The position numbers were made by a program, and so were the translations under genes. From the NCBI RefSeq assembly GCF_000022085.1, contig NC_011894.1, positions 708,501 through 772,500 on the forward strand: 64,000 nt of DNA, read 5' to 3'. A model generated the notes under the pieces. The model ran no database searches. It worked only from the letters and a program-made list of their open reading frames with translations, and had not been told where the DNA came from. The stretch comes from Methylobacterium nodulans ORS 2060 (GTDB lineage Bacteria > Pseudomonadota > Alphaproteobacteria > Rhizobiales > Beijerinckiaceae). Positions within the stretch are counted from its first letter, which is position 1; each line of letters opens with the position of its first letter. This document shows, one piece after another, positions 35,677-43,181 of this stretch.

Positions 35677-37020
35677 GTGCAGACCAATTTCACTCCAGCG
35701 CAGCTCGCCGACCCGGCCATGGCGGCCTCGGAGAAGATCCTGCGCACCTGCGTGCATTGTGGTTTCTGCACCGCCACCTGCCCGACCTACCTGCTGCTCG
35801 GCGACGAGCTCGACTCCCCGCGCGGACGCATCTACCTGATCAAGGACATGCTGGAAGGGGCCAAGCCCGCCACCCCCCAGGTGGTCAAGCACATCGATCG
35901 CTGCCTCTCCTGCCTCTCCTGCATGACCACCTGCCCCTCGGGCGTGCACTACATGCACCTCGTCGATCACGCCCGGGCCTATATCGAAGACACCTACCGG
36001 CGCCCCGCTTCCGATCGCTGGATGCGGGCGCTGCTGGCGCGGGTGCTGCCCTATCCGAACCGCTTCCGCCTCGCGCTCCTCGCCGCGGCGCTCGGGCGGC
36101 CGTTCCGCGGCTTCGTCGCCGGGCTGCCGCGGGTGGGCAGCCGGCTCGCCGCCATGCTCGACCTCGCGCCGGGCGCACTGCCGACCCGGTCCGCCGCCGA
36201 CCGCCCCGGCCGCTTCCCGCCGGACGGCCCCGCCCGGGGGCGGGTCGCGCTCCTGCGCGGCTGCGCCCAGTCGGTGCTGCGGCCCGACTTCAACGAGGCG
36301 GCGATTCGCCTGCTCAACCGCCATGGCGTGGAGGTGGTGCAGGCCAAGGGCGAGGGCTGCTGCGGCGCGCTCACCCACCATATGGGCCGGGAGGAGTCCT
36401 CCCACGCGCTCGCCAAGCGCACGATCGACGCCTGGATCGCCGAGATGGACGGGCCCGGCCTCGACGCCATCGTGATCACCGCCTCGGGCTGCGGCACCAC
36501 GATCAAGGATTACGGCTTCATGTTCCGCGACGACCCGGCCTATGCCGAGAAGGCGCGGCGCGTCTCGGCCATCGCCAAGGACGTCACCGAATACGTCTCG
36601 GCGATCGGGCTGCTGGAGCCGGTGATCGAGACCGACCTCGTGGTGGCCTATCACTCCGCCTGCTCGATGCAGCACGGCCAGGGCATCCGCACCGAGCCGA
36701 AGGCGCTCCTCAAGCGGGCGGGCTTCACCGTCAAGGACGTGCCGGAGGGGCATATCTGCTGCGGCTCGGCCGGCACCTACAACATCCTGCAGCCCGAGCT
36801 CGCCGCTGCACTGCGCGCCCGCAAGGTCGCCAATATCGAGCGGGTGCATCCCGACCTGATCGCCACCGGCAATATCGGCTGCGTGACGCAGATCGGGAAA
36901 GGGACCGAGATCCCGATCGTCCACACGGTGGAGCTGCTCGACTGGGCGACCGGGGGACCGCGGCCCGCGGCCCTGGAGGGCCTCGCCGACCGGGCGCCCC
37001 TGCCGGTGGCGGCGGAGTAG
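35677..37020 (+). CDS. glcF: Glycolate oxidase iron-sulfur subunit GlcF
   Basis: 447 residues. Two 4Fe-4S motifs (CVHCGFCTATCP and CLSCLSCMTTCPSG) lie near the N-terminus and two CCG domains follow (CCGALTHHMG, CCGSAGTYNI), exactly the GlcF/heterodisulfide-reductase-like layout. It passes electrons from the GlcDE flavins to the respiratory chain. It starts with GTG (QTNFTPAQLADP next). It is separated from glcE by 1.69 kb holding a protease gene and its partner, which is not the usual adjacent arrangement. Confidence 0.95.
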   Translation: MQTNFTPAQLADPAMAASEKILRTCVHCGFCTATCPTYLLLGDELDSPRGRIYLIKDMLEGAKPATPQVVKHIDRCLSCLSCMTTCPSGVHYMHLVDHARAYIEDTYRRPASDRWMRALLARVLPYPNRFRLALLAAALGRPFRGFVAGLPRVGSRLAAMLDLAPGALPTRSAADRPGRFPPDGPARGRVALLRGCAQSVLRPDFNEAAIRLLNRHGVEVVQAKGEGCCGALTHHMGREESSHALAKRTIDAWIAEMDGPGLDAIVITASGCGTTIKDYGFMFRDDPAYAEKARRVSAIAKDVTEYVSAIGLLEPVIETDLVVAYHSACSMQHGQGIRTEPKALLKRAGFTVKDVPEGHICCGSAGTYNILQPELAAALRARKVANIERVHPDLIATGNIGCVTQIGKGTEIPIVHTVELLDWATGGPRPAALEGLADRAPLPVAAE

Positions 37021-37097
37021 CCGTCATACCACCGGCTGGCCGTCCCTGGCGGATGAACCCGGCCGCATGGGCGCCCCCTGATGGCAGCCCCACCGGT

Positions 37098-37110
37098 CCT
37101 CATGCTGAGG
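37098..37110. repeat. REP-like motif CCTCATGCTGAGG
   Basis: A 13-bp palindromic motif (CCTCA-TGC-TGAGG) followed by GTGCCGGGCGGATTCCACGC, in the gap between glcF and the convergent phosphofructokinase gene. The same motif is at 61152-61164, and a half copy on the minus strand at 43071-43080. Confidence 0.55.
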
Positions 37111-37143
37111 TGCCGGGCGGATTCCACGCACGTCAGCTTCTGT

Positions 37144-38349
37144 TTAGGCGTGCGGCTGCCCGATCGCGTCGAGGAGATCCGTGAACCAGGGGGTGGCGGG
37201 GTCGAACGCCTTGCCGCCGCGGATGCGCGCGAACTCGATGGCGCGCAGGCGTCCCCCGTGCTCCTCGTCGTGCCCGATGACGCCCGACACGCCCCGGAGC
37301 GCGCAATCGACCGCGAGGTCGACCATGCCCTGGATCAGGTGGAGGTCCTCGGCATTGGGGGCGGCCGAGCGGGAGAAGTGGCCGGATTTCTGGACGAGCG
37401 TCTTCTCGACGCCGAGCCGTGGGCCGAAGCGGTCGGCGAACCATTGGCCGACATGGACCGTGTCGATCTTGACGTGACCGAAGGCATCGCGCCCGAGCAC
37501 CTCGCCGCGCCCCTCGATCTCGGCGACGATCGCGTCGAGGCCGGCACCCTCGCTGAGGAAGATCGTCACGCAATCCTTCGCCGCAAGCCGCGCCCGCAGG
37601 CGCTCGGCCTCGCGGTCGAGGTCGATCTCGACCTCCGGCACGTAGACCGCATCGATGTCCTTGTGGGCGGCGGTGAGGTTGAAATCCGGCAGGAAGGTCT
37701 GGCGGGAGAAGCGCTCGCGATAGGCGCGGGCCGTGGCGGCGGTGAGCCAGCCGCAATTGCGGCCCATCACCTCGTGGACGAGGAGCATGCGCGGGTTGGC
37801 GCTCTGCTCGTTGGCGATGTTCTCGAAGAACAGGGCGCCCTGCTCGGCGGCCGTCCAGGCGCCGAGCGACTGGCGGATCGGCACCACGTCGTTGTCGATG
37901 GTCTTCGGCAGCCCCACCACCGTGAGCCGGTAGCCGTTCCGGTCCAGGTAGGCGGCAAGCTCGGCGGCCGTGCTGTTGGTGTCGTCGCCGCCGATCGTGT
38001 GCAGGATCGTGATGCCGTCCCGGGCCAGTTGCTCGGCCGCCACCTTCAGGGGGTCCTCGCCCTCGCGCACGAGGCCGCGCTTCACGCAGTCCTTGACGTT
38101 GGTGAGCTTCACCCGGCTGTTGCCCAGCGGCGAGCCACCATGACGGAGCAGCGTGCCGGCCTGCGCCCGCACCGCAGGCGTCACCGCCAGCGCCTCACCC
38201 TTGAGGAGGCCCCAATAGCCGCTGCGGTAGCCGATGATCTCGATCTCGGGGGCAAGGTCGGTGTAGCGGCCGATCAGGCCGCCGACCGCCGCCGAGAGGC
38301 AGGGCGCGAGGCCCCCGGCGGTCAGCATGGCGACTTTGGCTGTGGTCAT
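37144..38349 (-). CDS. Pyrophosphate-dependent 6-phosphofructokinase
   Basis: 401 residues. GGDDT (120-124) and PKTIDND (148-154) are the signatures of PPi-type phosphofructokinases; the aspartate after GGD replaces the glycine used by ATP enzymes. MGRNCGWLTAATA and the substrate segment (PEVEID) fit the same clade. It reversibly phosphorylates fructose 6-phosphate with pyrophosphate. In methylotrophs related enzymes also use sedoheptulose 7-phosphate. Convergent with glcF and upstream-adjacent to fabI on the same strand. Confidence 0.93.
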   Translation of the reverse strand: MTTAKVAMLTAGGLAPCLSAAVGGLIGRYTDLAPEIEIIGYRSGYWGLLKGEALAVTPAVRAQAGTLLRHGGSPLGNSRVKLTNVKDCVKRGLVREGEDPLKVAAEQLARDGITILHTIGGDDTNSTAAELAAYLDRNGYRLTVVGLPKTIDNDVVPIRQSLGAWTAAEQGALFFENIANEQSANPRMLLVHEVMGRNCGWLTAATARAYRERFSRQTFLPDFNLTAAHKDIDAVYVPEVEIDLDREAERLRARLAAKDCVTIFLSEGAGLDAIVAEIEGRGEVLGRDAFGHVKIDTVHVGQWFADRFGPRLGVEKTLVQKSGHFSRSAAPNAEDLHLIQGMVDLAVDCALRGVSGVIGHDEEHGGRLRAIEFARIRGGKAFDPATPWFTDLLDAIGQPHA

Positions 38350-38423
38350 GGCGGGCTTCCCGCGGCGCTCAGAGCATCAGAGCCGCATACTGACCTCAAG
38401 CCCCGCCGAGGCCAAGCCCGCCG

Positions 38424-39284
38424 TCACTCCTTGCTCAGGTCGGGCGCCTCGGGATTCTTCATGCCGACGACGTGGTAGCCCGCATCGACGTGCAGGATCT
38501 CGCCGGTCATGCCCCGCGACATGTCGGAGACGAGGTAGGAGGCCGTCTCGCCCACCTCCTCGATGGTCACCGTCCGGCGCAGCGGCGCGTTGTATTCGTT
38601 CCACTTCAGGATGTAGCGGAAATCGCCGATGCCGGAGGCGGCCAGCGTCTTGATCGGGCCGGCCGAGATGGCGTTGACCCGGATCTTCGAGGGGCCGAGA
38701 TCGGCCGCGAGATAGCGCACGGAGGCTTCCAGCGCGGCCTTGGCGACGCCCATCACGTTGTAGTGGGGCATCCACTTCTCGGCACCGTAATAGGTCAGGG
38801 TGAGCAGCGAGCCGCCGTCCTTCATCAGCTTCTCGGCCCGCTGGGCGATCGCCGTGAACGAGTAGCAGGAGATGAGGAGCGACTTGGTGAAGTTCGCCTC
38901 GCTGGTCTCGATGTAGCGGCCGGTCAGCTCGTCCTTGTCCGAGAAGGCAATGCAGTGGACGACGAAATCGAGGCCGCCGCCGAAATGGCGGCCCGCCTCG
39001 GCAAAGACCGCGTCGATCGAGGCCGGGTCGGTGACGTCGCAATGGCCGACCACCGCCGCGTCGAGTTCCCTGGCCAGCGGCTCGACCCGCTTCCTCAGGG
39101 CCTCGCCCTGATAGGTGAAAGCGAGGTCGGCCCCGTGCTGCCGGGCGCTGCGGGCGATCCCCCAGGCGATCGAGCGGTTATTGGCGACCCCCAGCACGAG
39201 GCCGCGCTTGCCCGCCAAAAGCCCGGTCCTCGGGCCTGCGGCCTGCTCGTAATCCTCGACCTGAGCCCGGTTCGTATCCGCCAT
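38424..39284 (-). CDS. fabI: Enoyl-ACP reductase FabI (NADH)
   Basis: 286 residues. The nucleotide-binding loop GVANNRSIAWGIA has the extended FabI form, and the active site Y165, Y175, K182 (TYYGAEKWMPHYNVMGVAK) has the FabI spacing. FRYILKWNEYNAPLRR follows. It reduces trans-2-enoyl-ACP in the last step of each fatty-acid elongation round and is the triclosan target. The N-terminal extension of about 20 residues before LLAGKRGLVLG is longer than in E. coli. A complete gene, 75 bp upstream of the phosphofructokinase. Confidence 0.95.
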   Translation of the reverse strand: MADTNRAQVEDYEQAAGPRTGLLAGKRGLVLGVANNRSIAWGIARSARQHGADLAFTYQGEALRKRVEPLARELDAAVVGHCDVTDPASIDAVFAEAGRHFGGGLDFVVHCIAFSDKDELTGRYIETSEANFTKSLLISCYSFTAIAQRAEKLMKDGGSLLTLTYYGAEKWMPHYNVMGVAKAALEASVRYLAADLGPSKIRVNAISAGPIKTLAASGIGDFRYILKWNEYNAPLRRTVTIEEVGETASYLVSDMSRGMTGEILHVDAGYHVVGMKNPEAPDLSKE

Positions 39285-39611
39285 GGTTCACCAACGCATG
39301 CTGCCGCGGGACGGCCTGCCGGGCCGTGAAATGCGAAAGGAAAGCTGCCTCCGCCCGGCATCCTTAGCCGACGCCCGCGGGCGACGGAAGTCCGGGCGTC
39401 GTGCTGGCGGCGGTCTCACGCCCGCGGGGAGCGGGGGCCGGATCCCGCTTCGCGTGAGTGCACCCTCGCCGGCGCGGCGATTGCCCTCCAGGGTACGACG
39501 CGATATGCGATCAACAACAACAAGATAAAGCCACAAGAGCCCGATCGGCGCGCAAGACGGCCCTGGCGGCCCGCGGCGTCGACCGGGGATGTCACAGGAG
39601 GAAGGCGCGCC
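39285..39611. other. Intergenic region between fabI and small gene
   Basis: 327 bp, divergent gap. No open frame with start signal was found. The second half (39500-39540) becomes AT-richer (GATATGCGATCAACAACAAC) and probably holds the promoter of the gene at 39612. Confidence 0.45.
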
Positions 39612-39863
39612 ATGAGCGGGTATTGGTTCTGCGAGACCGCGCAGGGCGAGTTCCGGATCGCGATGACCCGATGGGCGGGACGGGACCGGGTCGTCCTGTT
39701 CTACGAGCGCGAGCCGCTGGGCTGCTTCGACAGTGCGGAGACGGCCCTCGACCGGCTGATCCACGGGGAAACCTACAAACCCTCCTGCGGGCTGGACCTG
39801 CGCCGCCTCGCGCTGCCGACCAGGCTGTCCGACTGGGTGTTCGCGGCCGACACCCACGCCTGA
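39612..39863 (+). CDS. Small conserved-looking hypothetical protein
   Basis: 83 residues with a strong ribosome-binding site (AGGAGGAAGG, nine bases before ATG). Sequence MSGYWFCETAQGEFRIAM, then VLFYEREPLGCFDSAETAL, looks like a compact beta-alpha protein with two cysteines apart from the N-terminal one. No domain recognised. Followed 15 bp later by a 66-bp dispersed repeat, which may carry its terminator. Confidence 0.75.
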   Translation: MSGYWFCETAQGEFRIAMTRWAGRDRVVLFYEREPLGCFDSAETALDRLIHGETYKPSCGLDLRRLALPTRLSDWVFAADTHA

Positions 39864-39878
39864 CCCTGCGCCGCTCAA

Positions 39879-39944
39879 GCGCTCCCCGCTGAAGTGGAGG
39901 CCGGTTCGGCGCAAGAGAGCGCGTCACATCAAGACCTGAGAGCC
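39879..39944 (+). repeat. 66-bp dispersed repeat (copy 2)
   Basis: GCGCTCCCCGCTGAAGTGG ... GAGAGCGCGTCACATCAAG ... GAGAGCC, same length and order as copies at 24136-24201 (minus) and 55979-56044. It begins 15 bp after a stop codon. The terminal hairpin is reduced to GCGCTC/GAGCGC. Confidence 0.8.
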
Positions 39945-40014
39945 ACTGGCCCGGGGCCGCCAGGAATCGTCCGGCAGCCTCCCGGCGGACGGCGCGGGGC
40001 GGCCTTGCGGCGGG

Positions 40015-40249
40015 TCAGGTCGCCGACCGCACCAGCTTGGCGATGGCGAGCGGCGGACGGCCGGACTTCGCGGCGATCTCCCGATCCCTGCTCCTCGATG
40101 ATCTGCCGCGCCGGCGCATCGCCGTCGAGGCCGTTGAGAGCCGCGCGGGGCACACGGCGGTTCGAGCGCCGGGACCCGTCCTCGTAGTAGACATCGAACA
40201 GGATGAAGCCGGTCTCCTGCGGCTTGGGCTTCTGCTTGGAACGCAACAT
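40015..40249 (-). pseudogene. Small conserved gene with single-base frameshift
   Basis: ATG 40249 opens a frame giving ETGFILFDVYYEDGSRRSNR and GLDGDAPARQIIEEQ. A +1 frame then continues DREIAAKSGRPPLAIAKLVR and ends at 40015. The two halves join into one 77-residue protein if one G is removed from the GGG run (window CCC 40086-40088). This IxFDVxYEDG...SGR layout is a common small Rhizobiales protein of unknown function. Uncorrected, the first frame runs on into basic, low-complexity sequence to 39929. Either a real frameshift or a sequencing error. Confidence 0.6.
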
Positions 40250-40678
40250 GGGCTTCGTCTCTCGTCATGGAGCAAGGCGCGGCCGGCCATGAGGGGTGGC
40301 GGGGCGGCGCCGGGCACGGGCTGTCGGGGCCAGATGCGGATCGAAAGACCCCTCGCCGGCCCAGCGCCGGGAGTGCGGGTCGAGGCCCGGCGAAGGGTCG
40401 GGCCGGGAGCGGCGCTCTCGCGCGGATCGCCGCCTTTTACATGGCGCGCCTTCGCTCCGATTTCCAGCGGCCCGCCGTCACGTCAGGATCGCGCGGCGCG
40501 GCGGGCCGGCCCACCTCTGTCGCCCGGCCGCCACACCTGTGGCCCGCCTGCCGCGATGCGCGGCTTTGAGCCGCGCGCGTTAACCTCTTCGCAATTCCTC
40601 GCTGGCCCGGGCCGCGGCCCGATCCTATGACTTAAGGCCATCTGAGACCCGCGCCGGACGCCCGAATCAATTCAGCCG
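40250..40678. other. Intergenic region, no gene seen
   Basis: 429 bp between the frameshifted small gene and the gene at 40679. GC-rich. Overlapping short frames lack start signals and have Arg/Pro-rich shadow composition. Promoters for both flanking genes should be here, but I could not identify them confidently. Confidence 0.45.
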
Positions 40679-40942
40679 ATGTCGGATTCTGACTCCTTTC
40701 TTCCCCCTGACCTCTCGGACCAGGAAGCGAAGCGCGCCGCTCTGACCTACGTGTCGGAAGCCTTCGCCGAGGGTTGCCTCGACGGCATCGACGGCGACTG
40801 CATGGCTCAGGCCGCGCTCTTCGCGGCCTTCCAGGAGTTGGTGCAGACCTACGGCGAGGAGGCGACCGCGCGCTATGCGGAAGGCTTCCCCGACCGCATC
40901 CGCAGCGGTGCCTATACGGTCAACCCCGTTCCCCGGCACTGA
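40679..40942 (+). CDS. Small hypothetical protein
   Basis: 87 residues, acidic and helical: SDQEAKRAALTYVSEAFAEG, then LDGIDGDCMAQAALFAAFQEL and YGEEATARYAEGFPDRIRSG. Natural composition and full-length look, no known function. Its stop is 10 bp before the start of the deacylase gene, so the two are probably one transcript. Confidence 0.78.
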   Translation: MSDSDSFLPPDLSDQEAKRAALTYVSEAFAEGCLDGIDGDCMAQAALFAAFQELVQTYGEEATARYAEGFPDRIRSGAYTVNPVPRH

Positions 40943-40952
40943 GCCCGCGCCC

Positions 40953-41519
40953 ATGAGCCTCGCTTCCGTGCGCGCCTTCCTGGCCGAGCGCGCGCCCGAC
41001 CTGCAGGTGATCGAGACCAAGGCGAGTTCGGCGACGGTCACCCTCGCGGCGGCAGCGCACGGCGTCGAGCCGGGCCGCATCGCCAAGACCCTGGCGCTGC
41101 GGGTCGGCGAGCACGTGCTCCTCGTCGTGACGCGCGGCGACGCGCGTCTCGACAACCGCAAGATGAAGGCTGCCTTTGGCGGGCGCGGGCGGATGCTCGA
41201 TGCCGAGGAGACCGAGCGCGCGACCAGCCATCCGGTCGGCGGCGTCTGCCCCTTCGGCCTGCCGGCGCCGCTGCCGGTCTATTGCGACGTGTCGCTGCGC
41301 GCCTTCGACGAGGTCGTCCCGGCGGCAGGCTCCACGCACAGCTCCGTGCGGCTCTCCCCCGAGCGGATGGCCGCCCTCGTAGAGGCGGAGTGGGTTGATG
41401 TGTGCCAGCCGGTCGAGAGCATGGCGGAGACCGTCGTCGGCGCGTCGATCGATGACAGAGGCTTATCCCCGTCCCGGACACCGTGCGTGGAAGCCGCTGC
41501 GCTCCCCAATCGAGACTGA
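40953..41519 (+). CDS. YbaK/ProX-type aminoacyl-tRNA deacylase with repeat-derived tail
   Basis: 188 residues. The YbaK fold is clear: conserved lysine in RIAKTLALRVG, the LLVVTRGDARLDNRKM segment, and the G-rich SHPVGGVCPFGLP motif with VYCDVSL. Such proteins hydrolyse mischarged tRNAs in trans (Cys- or Ala-tRNA-Pro). Family members end about where VDVCQ stands (residue ~152). The last 36 residues are encoded partly by a repeat shared with 43051-43075, so the natural C-terminus has probably been replaced. Confidence 0.85.
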   Translation: MSLASVRAFLAERAPDLQVIETKASSATVTLAAAAHGVEPGRIAKTLALRVGEHVLLVVTRGDARLDNRKMKAAFGGRGRMLDAEETERATSHPVGGVCPFGLPAPLPVYCDVSLRAFDEVVPAAGSTHSSVRLSPERMAALVEAEWVDVCQPVESMAETVVGASIDDRGLSPSRTPCVEAAALPNRD

Positions 41520-41529
41520 CCTGCGCGGA

Positions 41530-41665
41530 AGCCGTGGTGTCATCCGCCCCGGTCGGTTCGGCCGGTAGTGAACTCGTGAAATCCGGTTGCTGGCGTCGCC
41601 ATGCGGATGTCGGCTTCGCTCAAGGGGGCGCGGTGAGACGGTCTCCGCCCCTTCGCGCACCCTCT
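41530..41665 (+). repeat. Left part of composite dispersed repeat, cut by the IS
   Basis: GCCATGCGGATGTCGG at about 41599-41614, preceded by TGAACTC and followed by GCTCA and a GGTCTCCGCCCCTTC segment, matches the reverse complement of about 61380-61475 (GCCATGCGGATGTCGG, GCTCA, GGTTCTCTGCCCTTC). In the other copy this part is directly joined to the 168-bp palindrome; here the IS110 element separates the two. Confidence 0.75.
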
Positions 41666-41699
41666 TGCATGTTTGACGGGCCGACCAGCGCACCAAGCT

Positions 41700-41875
41700 G
41701 TGAGGTGCGTCGCGGCCGGTGGCCACCGGCCGCGACGCGGGCGGCCGGGATCGATCTCCCTCTAGGATTGGCACCGTGGGAAAGCAGGATCCGGCCGCCC
41801 TCTGGCTCTTGTCCTGAACAGATGCTGGGGAGCAAGTCCCGTATGCAAGGCAAGGAAGTGTCCAAACAAGAGACC
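41700..41875 (+). ncRNA. Candidate IS110 bridge RNA with target and donor guide loops
   Basis: A 32-bp perfect palindrome (41707-41738) gives the 5' stem-loop. A 9-bp stem GGCGGCCGG/CCGGCCGCC (41740-41748, 41791-41799) encloses a target loop: CCCTCT (41758-41763) equals left target plus core (41660-41665), and GGGAAAGC (41778-41785) is complementary to GCTTTCCC at the right junction (42838-42845). A 7-bp stem CTCTTGT/ACAAGAG (41806-41812, 41866-41872) encloses a donor loop: ACAGATGCT (41818-41826) equals the right element end plus core (42832-42840), and ATGCAAG (41843-41849) is complementary to core plus left end CTTGCAT (41664-41670). A GGGA/TCCC hairpin tops the donor loop. The layout follows the bridge RNA known for IS621; pairing was done by eye. 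Confidence 0.78.
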
Positions 41876-42823
41876 GCGGGCAAGTCTAGCGTGGGGATCG
41901 ACGTCAGCAAGAGCTGGCTCGACGTCCACGTCCTCCCCTCCGGCCAAGCCCAGCGGTTCGCCAATACCGAGGTCGGCATCCGGCAGCTCAAGCGCTGGCT
42001 TGGGCGCTTTGCTCTGGGGCTGGTCGTGGTCGAGGCCACCGGCAAGTGGCACCGCCAGACCCGCCGCAGCCTGCATGCCTCGGGCCTGCCGGTCGCCGTC
42101 GTCGATCCGTTTCGGGTGCGCATGTTCGCCAAGGCGCAAGGCATCTGGGCCAAGACCGATCGGCTCGATGCCCGCGTGCTGGCGCAGTTTGCCGCGGTGA
42201 TGGCCCCCCCGCAGCGCCCGCCGGCCTCGGACGCGCTCGAAGCGCTCCAGGAACTGGTCGCGGCCCGCGACAGCGCCGTGGCCGAACAAACCGCCCTCAA
42301 GAACCAGCTGGCCGCGGCCGCAAGCCCGTTCCTGATCCGCCAGCTCCAGGACCGTCTGGCCAGGATCGCCGCGGACATCGAGGCCCTTGCCGGCGAGATC
42401 CGCCGGCTCATCGCGGCCGATCCCGGACTGGCCCGGCGGCATGCCATCCTGGTCTCGATCCCCTCGATCGGGGACACGATCGCGGCCACCCTGGTGGCCA
42501 GCCTGGCCGAGCTGGGCACCTGCAGCAGCCGGCAGATCGGCCTGCTGGCGGGCCTGGCGCCGGTCGCCGACGATTCCGGCGCGCGCCAGGGCGTGCGGGT
42601 CATCTGGGGCGGCCGCCCGCCCGTGCGCCGCGTCCTCTACCTCGCGGCGCTCTCGGCCGCCCGCCACAACGCCGGCCTGAAAGCCTTCCACGAACGCCTG
42701 ATCGCCAACGGCAAGAAGCCAAAGTGCGCCATCATCGCCGTGGCCCGCAAGCTCGCCGTGCTGGCCAACAGCCTCATCGCTCAGGACCGCCTCTGGACGC
42801 CAAATCAGCCCCAACAGGCTTGA
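41843..42823 (+). CDS. IS110-family transposase/bridge recombinase
   Basis: 326 residues. The N-terminal RuvC-like DEDD domain shows D20 (VGIDVSKSWLDV), E64 (VVVEATGKWH) and D106/D109 (KTDRLDARVL). A coiled-coil region follows (about 125-190), then the C-terminal Tnp domain with the catalytic serine S245 in VADDSGARQG and the RPPVRRVLYLAAL segment. All catalytic residues are present and the frame is intact, so it may be active. ATG 41843 has GGGGAG ten bases before it; this start lies inside the predicted donor guide, so transcription of RNA and protein overlap. An alternative GTG is at 41858. Confidence 0.93.
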   Translation: MQGKEVSKQETAGKSSVGIDVSKSWLDVHVLPSGQAQRFANTEVGIRQLKRWLGRFALGLVVVEATGKWHRQTRRSLHASGLPVAVVDPFRVRMFAKAQGIWAKTDRLDARVLAQFAAVMAPPQRPPASDALEALQELVAARDSAVAEQTALKNQLAAAASPFLIRQLQDRLARIAADIEALAGEIRRLIAADPGLARRHAILVSIPSIGDTIAATLVASLAELGTCSSRQIGLLAGLAPVADDSGARQGVRVIWGGRPPVRRVLYLAALSAARHNAGLKAFHERLIANGKKPKCAIIAVARKLAVLANSLIAQDRLWTPNQPQQA

Positions 42824-42838
42824 CGCCAAACACAGATG

Positions 42839-43005
42839 CTTTCCCGGACGTCTGCAGCGGCAGCGGAAGGAGATCCGGGACCAGCACGAGGGCGTGCCGC
42901 GAAGCGGCTCCGCATGCCAGCACTGTCGCTGAAAGCGGTCGCTGCGCGACGTCTTCTGCTGGGTCCCGGGTCGCGTTCCGCTGACGCTGCATGCGCCCGG
43001 GAAAG
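42839..43005 (+). repeat. 167-bp palindromic repeat core (copy 1)
   Basis: Begins CTTTCCCGGACGTCTGCAG and ends CCGGGAAAG, with imperfect inverted ends. It aligns end to end with the reverse complement of 61189-61356: both contain GCGGAAGGAGATCCGGGAC, TGCCGCGAAGCGGCTCCG and GTCCCGGGTCGC in the same order. The IS110 element is inserted exactly at its left end. The following 43006-43090 (to CCTCAGCAT) also corresponds to the flank of the second copy; the rest of the gap to 43181 is unassigned. Confidence 0.85.
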
Positions 43006-43181
43006 CGGACATCGTCGCGTGGGCTGACGCAGTCTCAATCGACCCTGAGACGCGTGGAAGCGGCCGCGCTCCTCAGCATACGGGGCCGGTGACAGGGTGC
43101 GGAAGCGCTCAGTCAGCCGGTTTCATCGGTCAGGGCCGGCATCCCCTCTCCGCACGAAAGAGAGGATGACCGCCCCCCGCT

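Larger units (their letters stand above)
41666..42840 (+). mobile_element. IS110-family insertion sequence, boundaries defined by CT cores
   Basis: 1175-bp element with one transposase gene and a ~175-nt non-coding left end. Left junction: CCCT, core CT (41664-41665), then the element begins TGCATGTTTG. Right junction: the element ends ACAGATG, core CT (42839-42840), then TTCCCGG of the repeat. Joining the flanks gives CCCT-CT-TTCCCGG, which aligns with CCTT-CT-TTCCCGG in the uninterrupted repeat copy (reverse complement of about 61344-61360). There are no terminal inverted repeats, normal for IS110. The boundaries agree independently with the guide segments found in the non-coding end. Confidence 0.85.

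Noticed and set aside
32801..37020. Complete glcDEF operon
   Set aside because: No glcD-type gene upstream of glcE; the preceding gene is a flippase and glcF is displaced by an insert.
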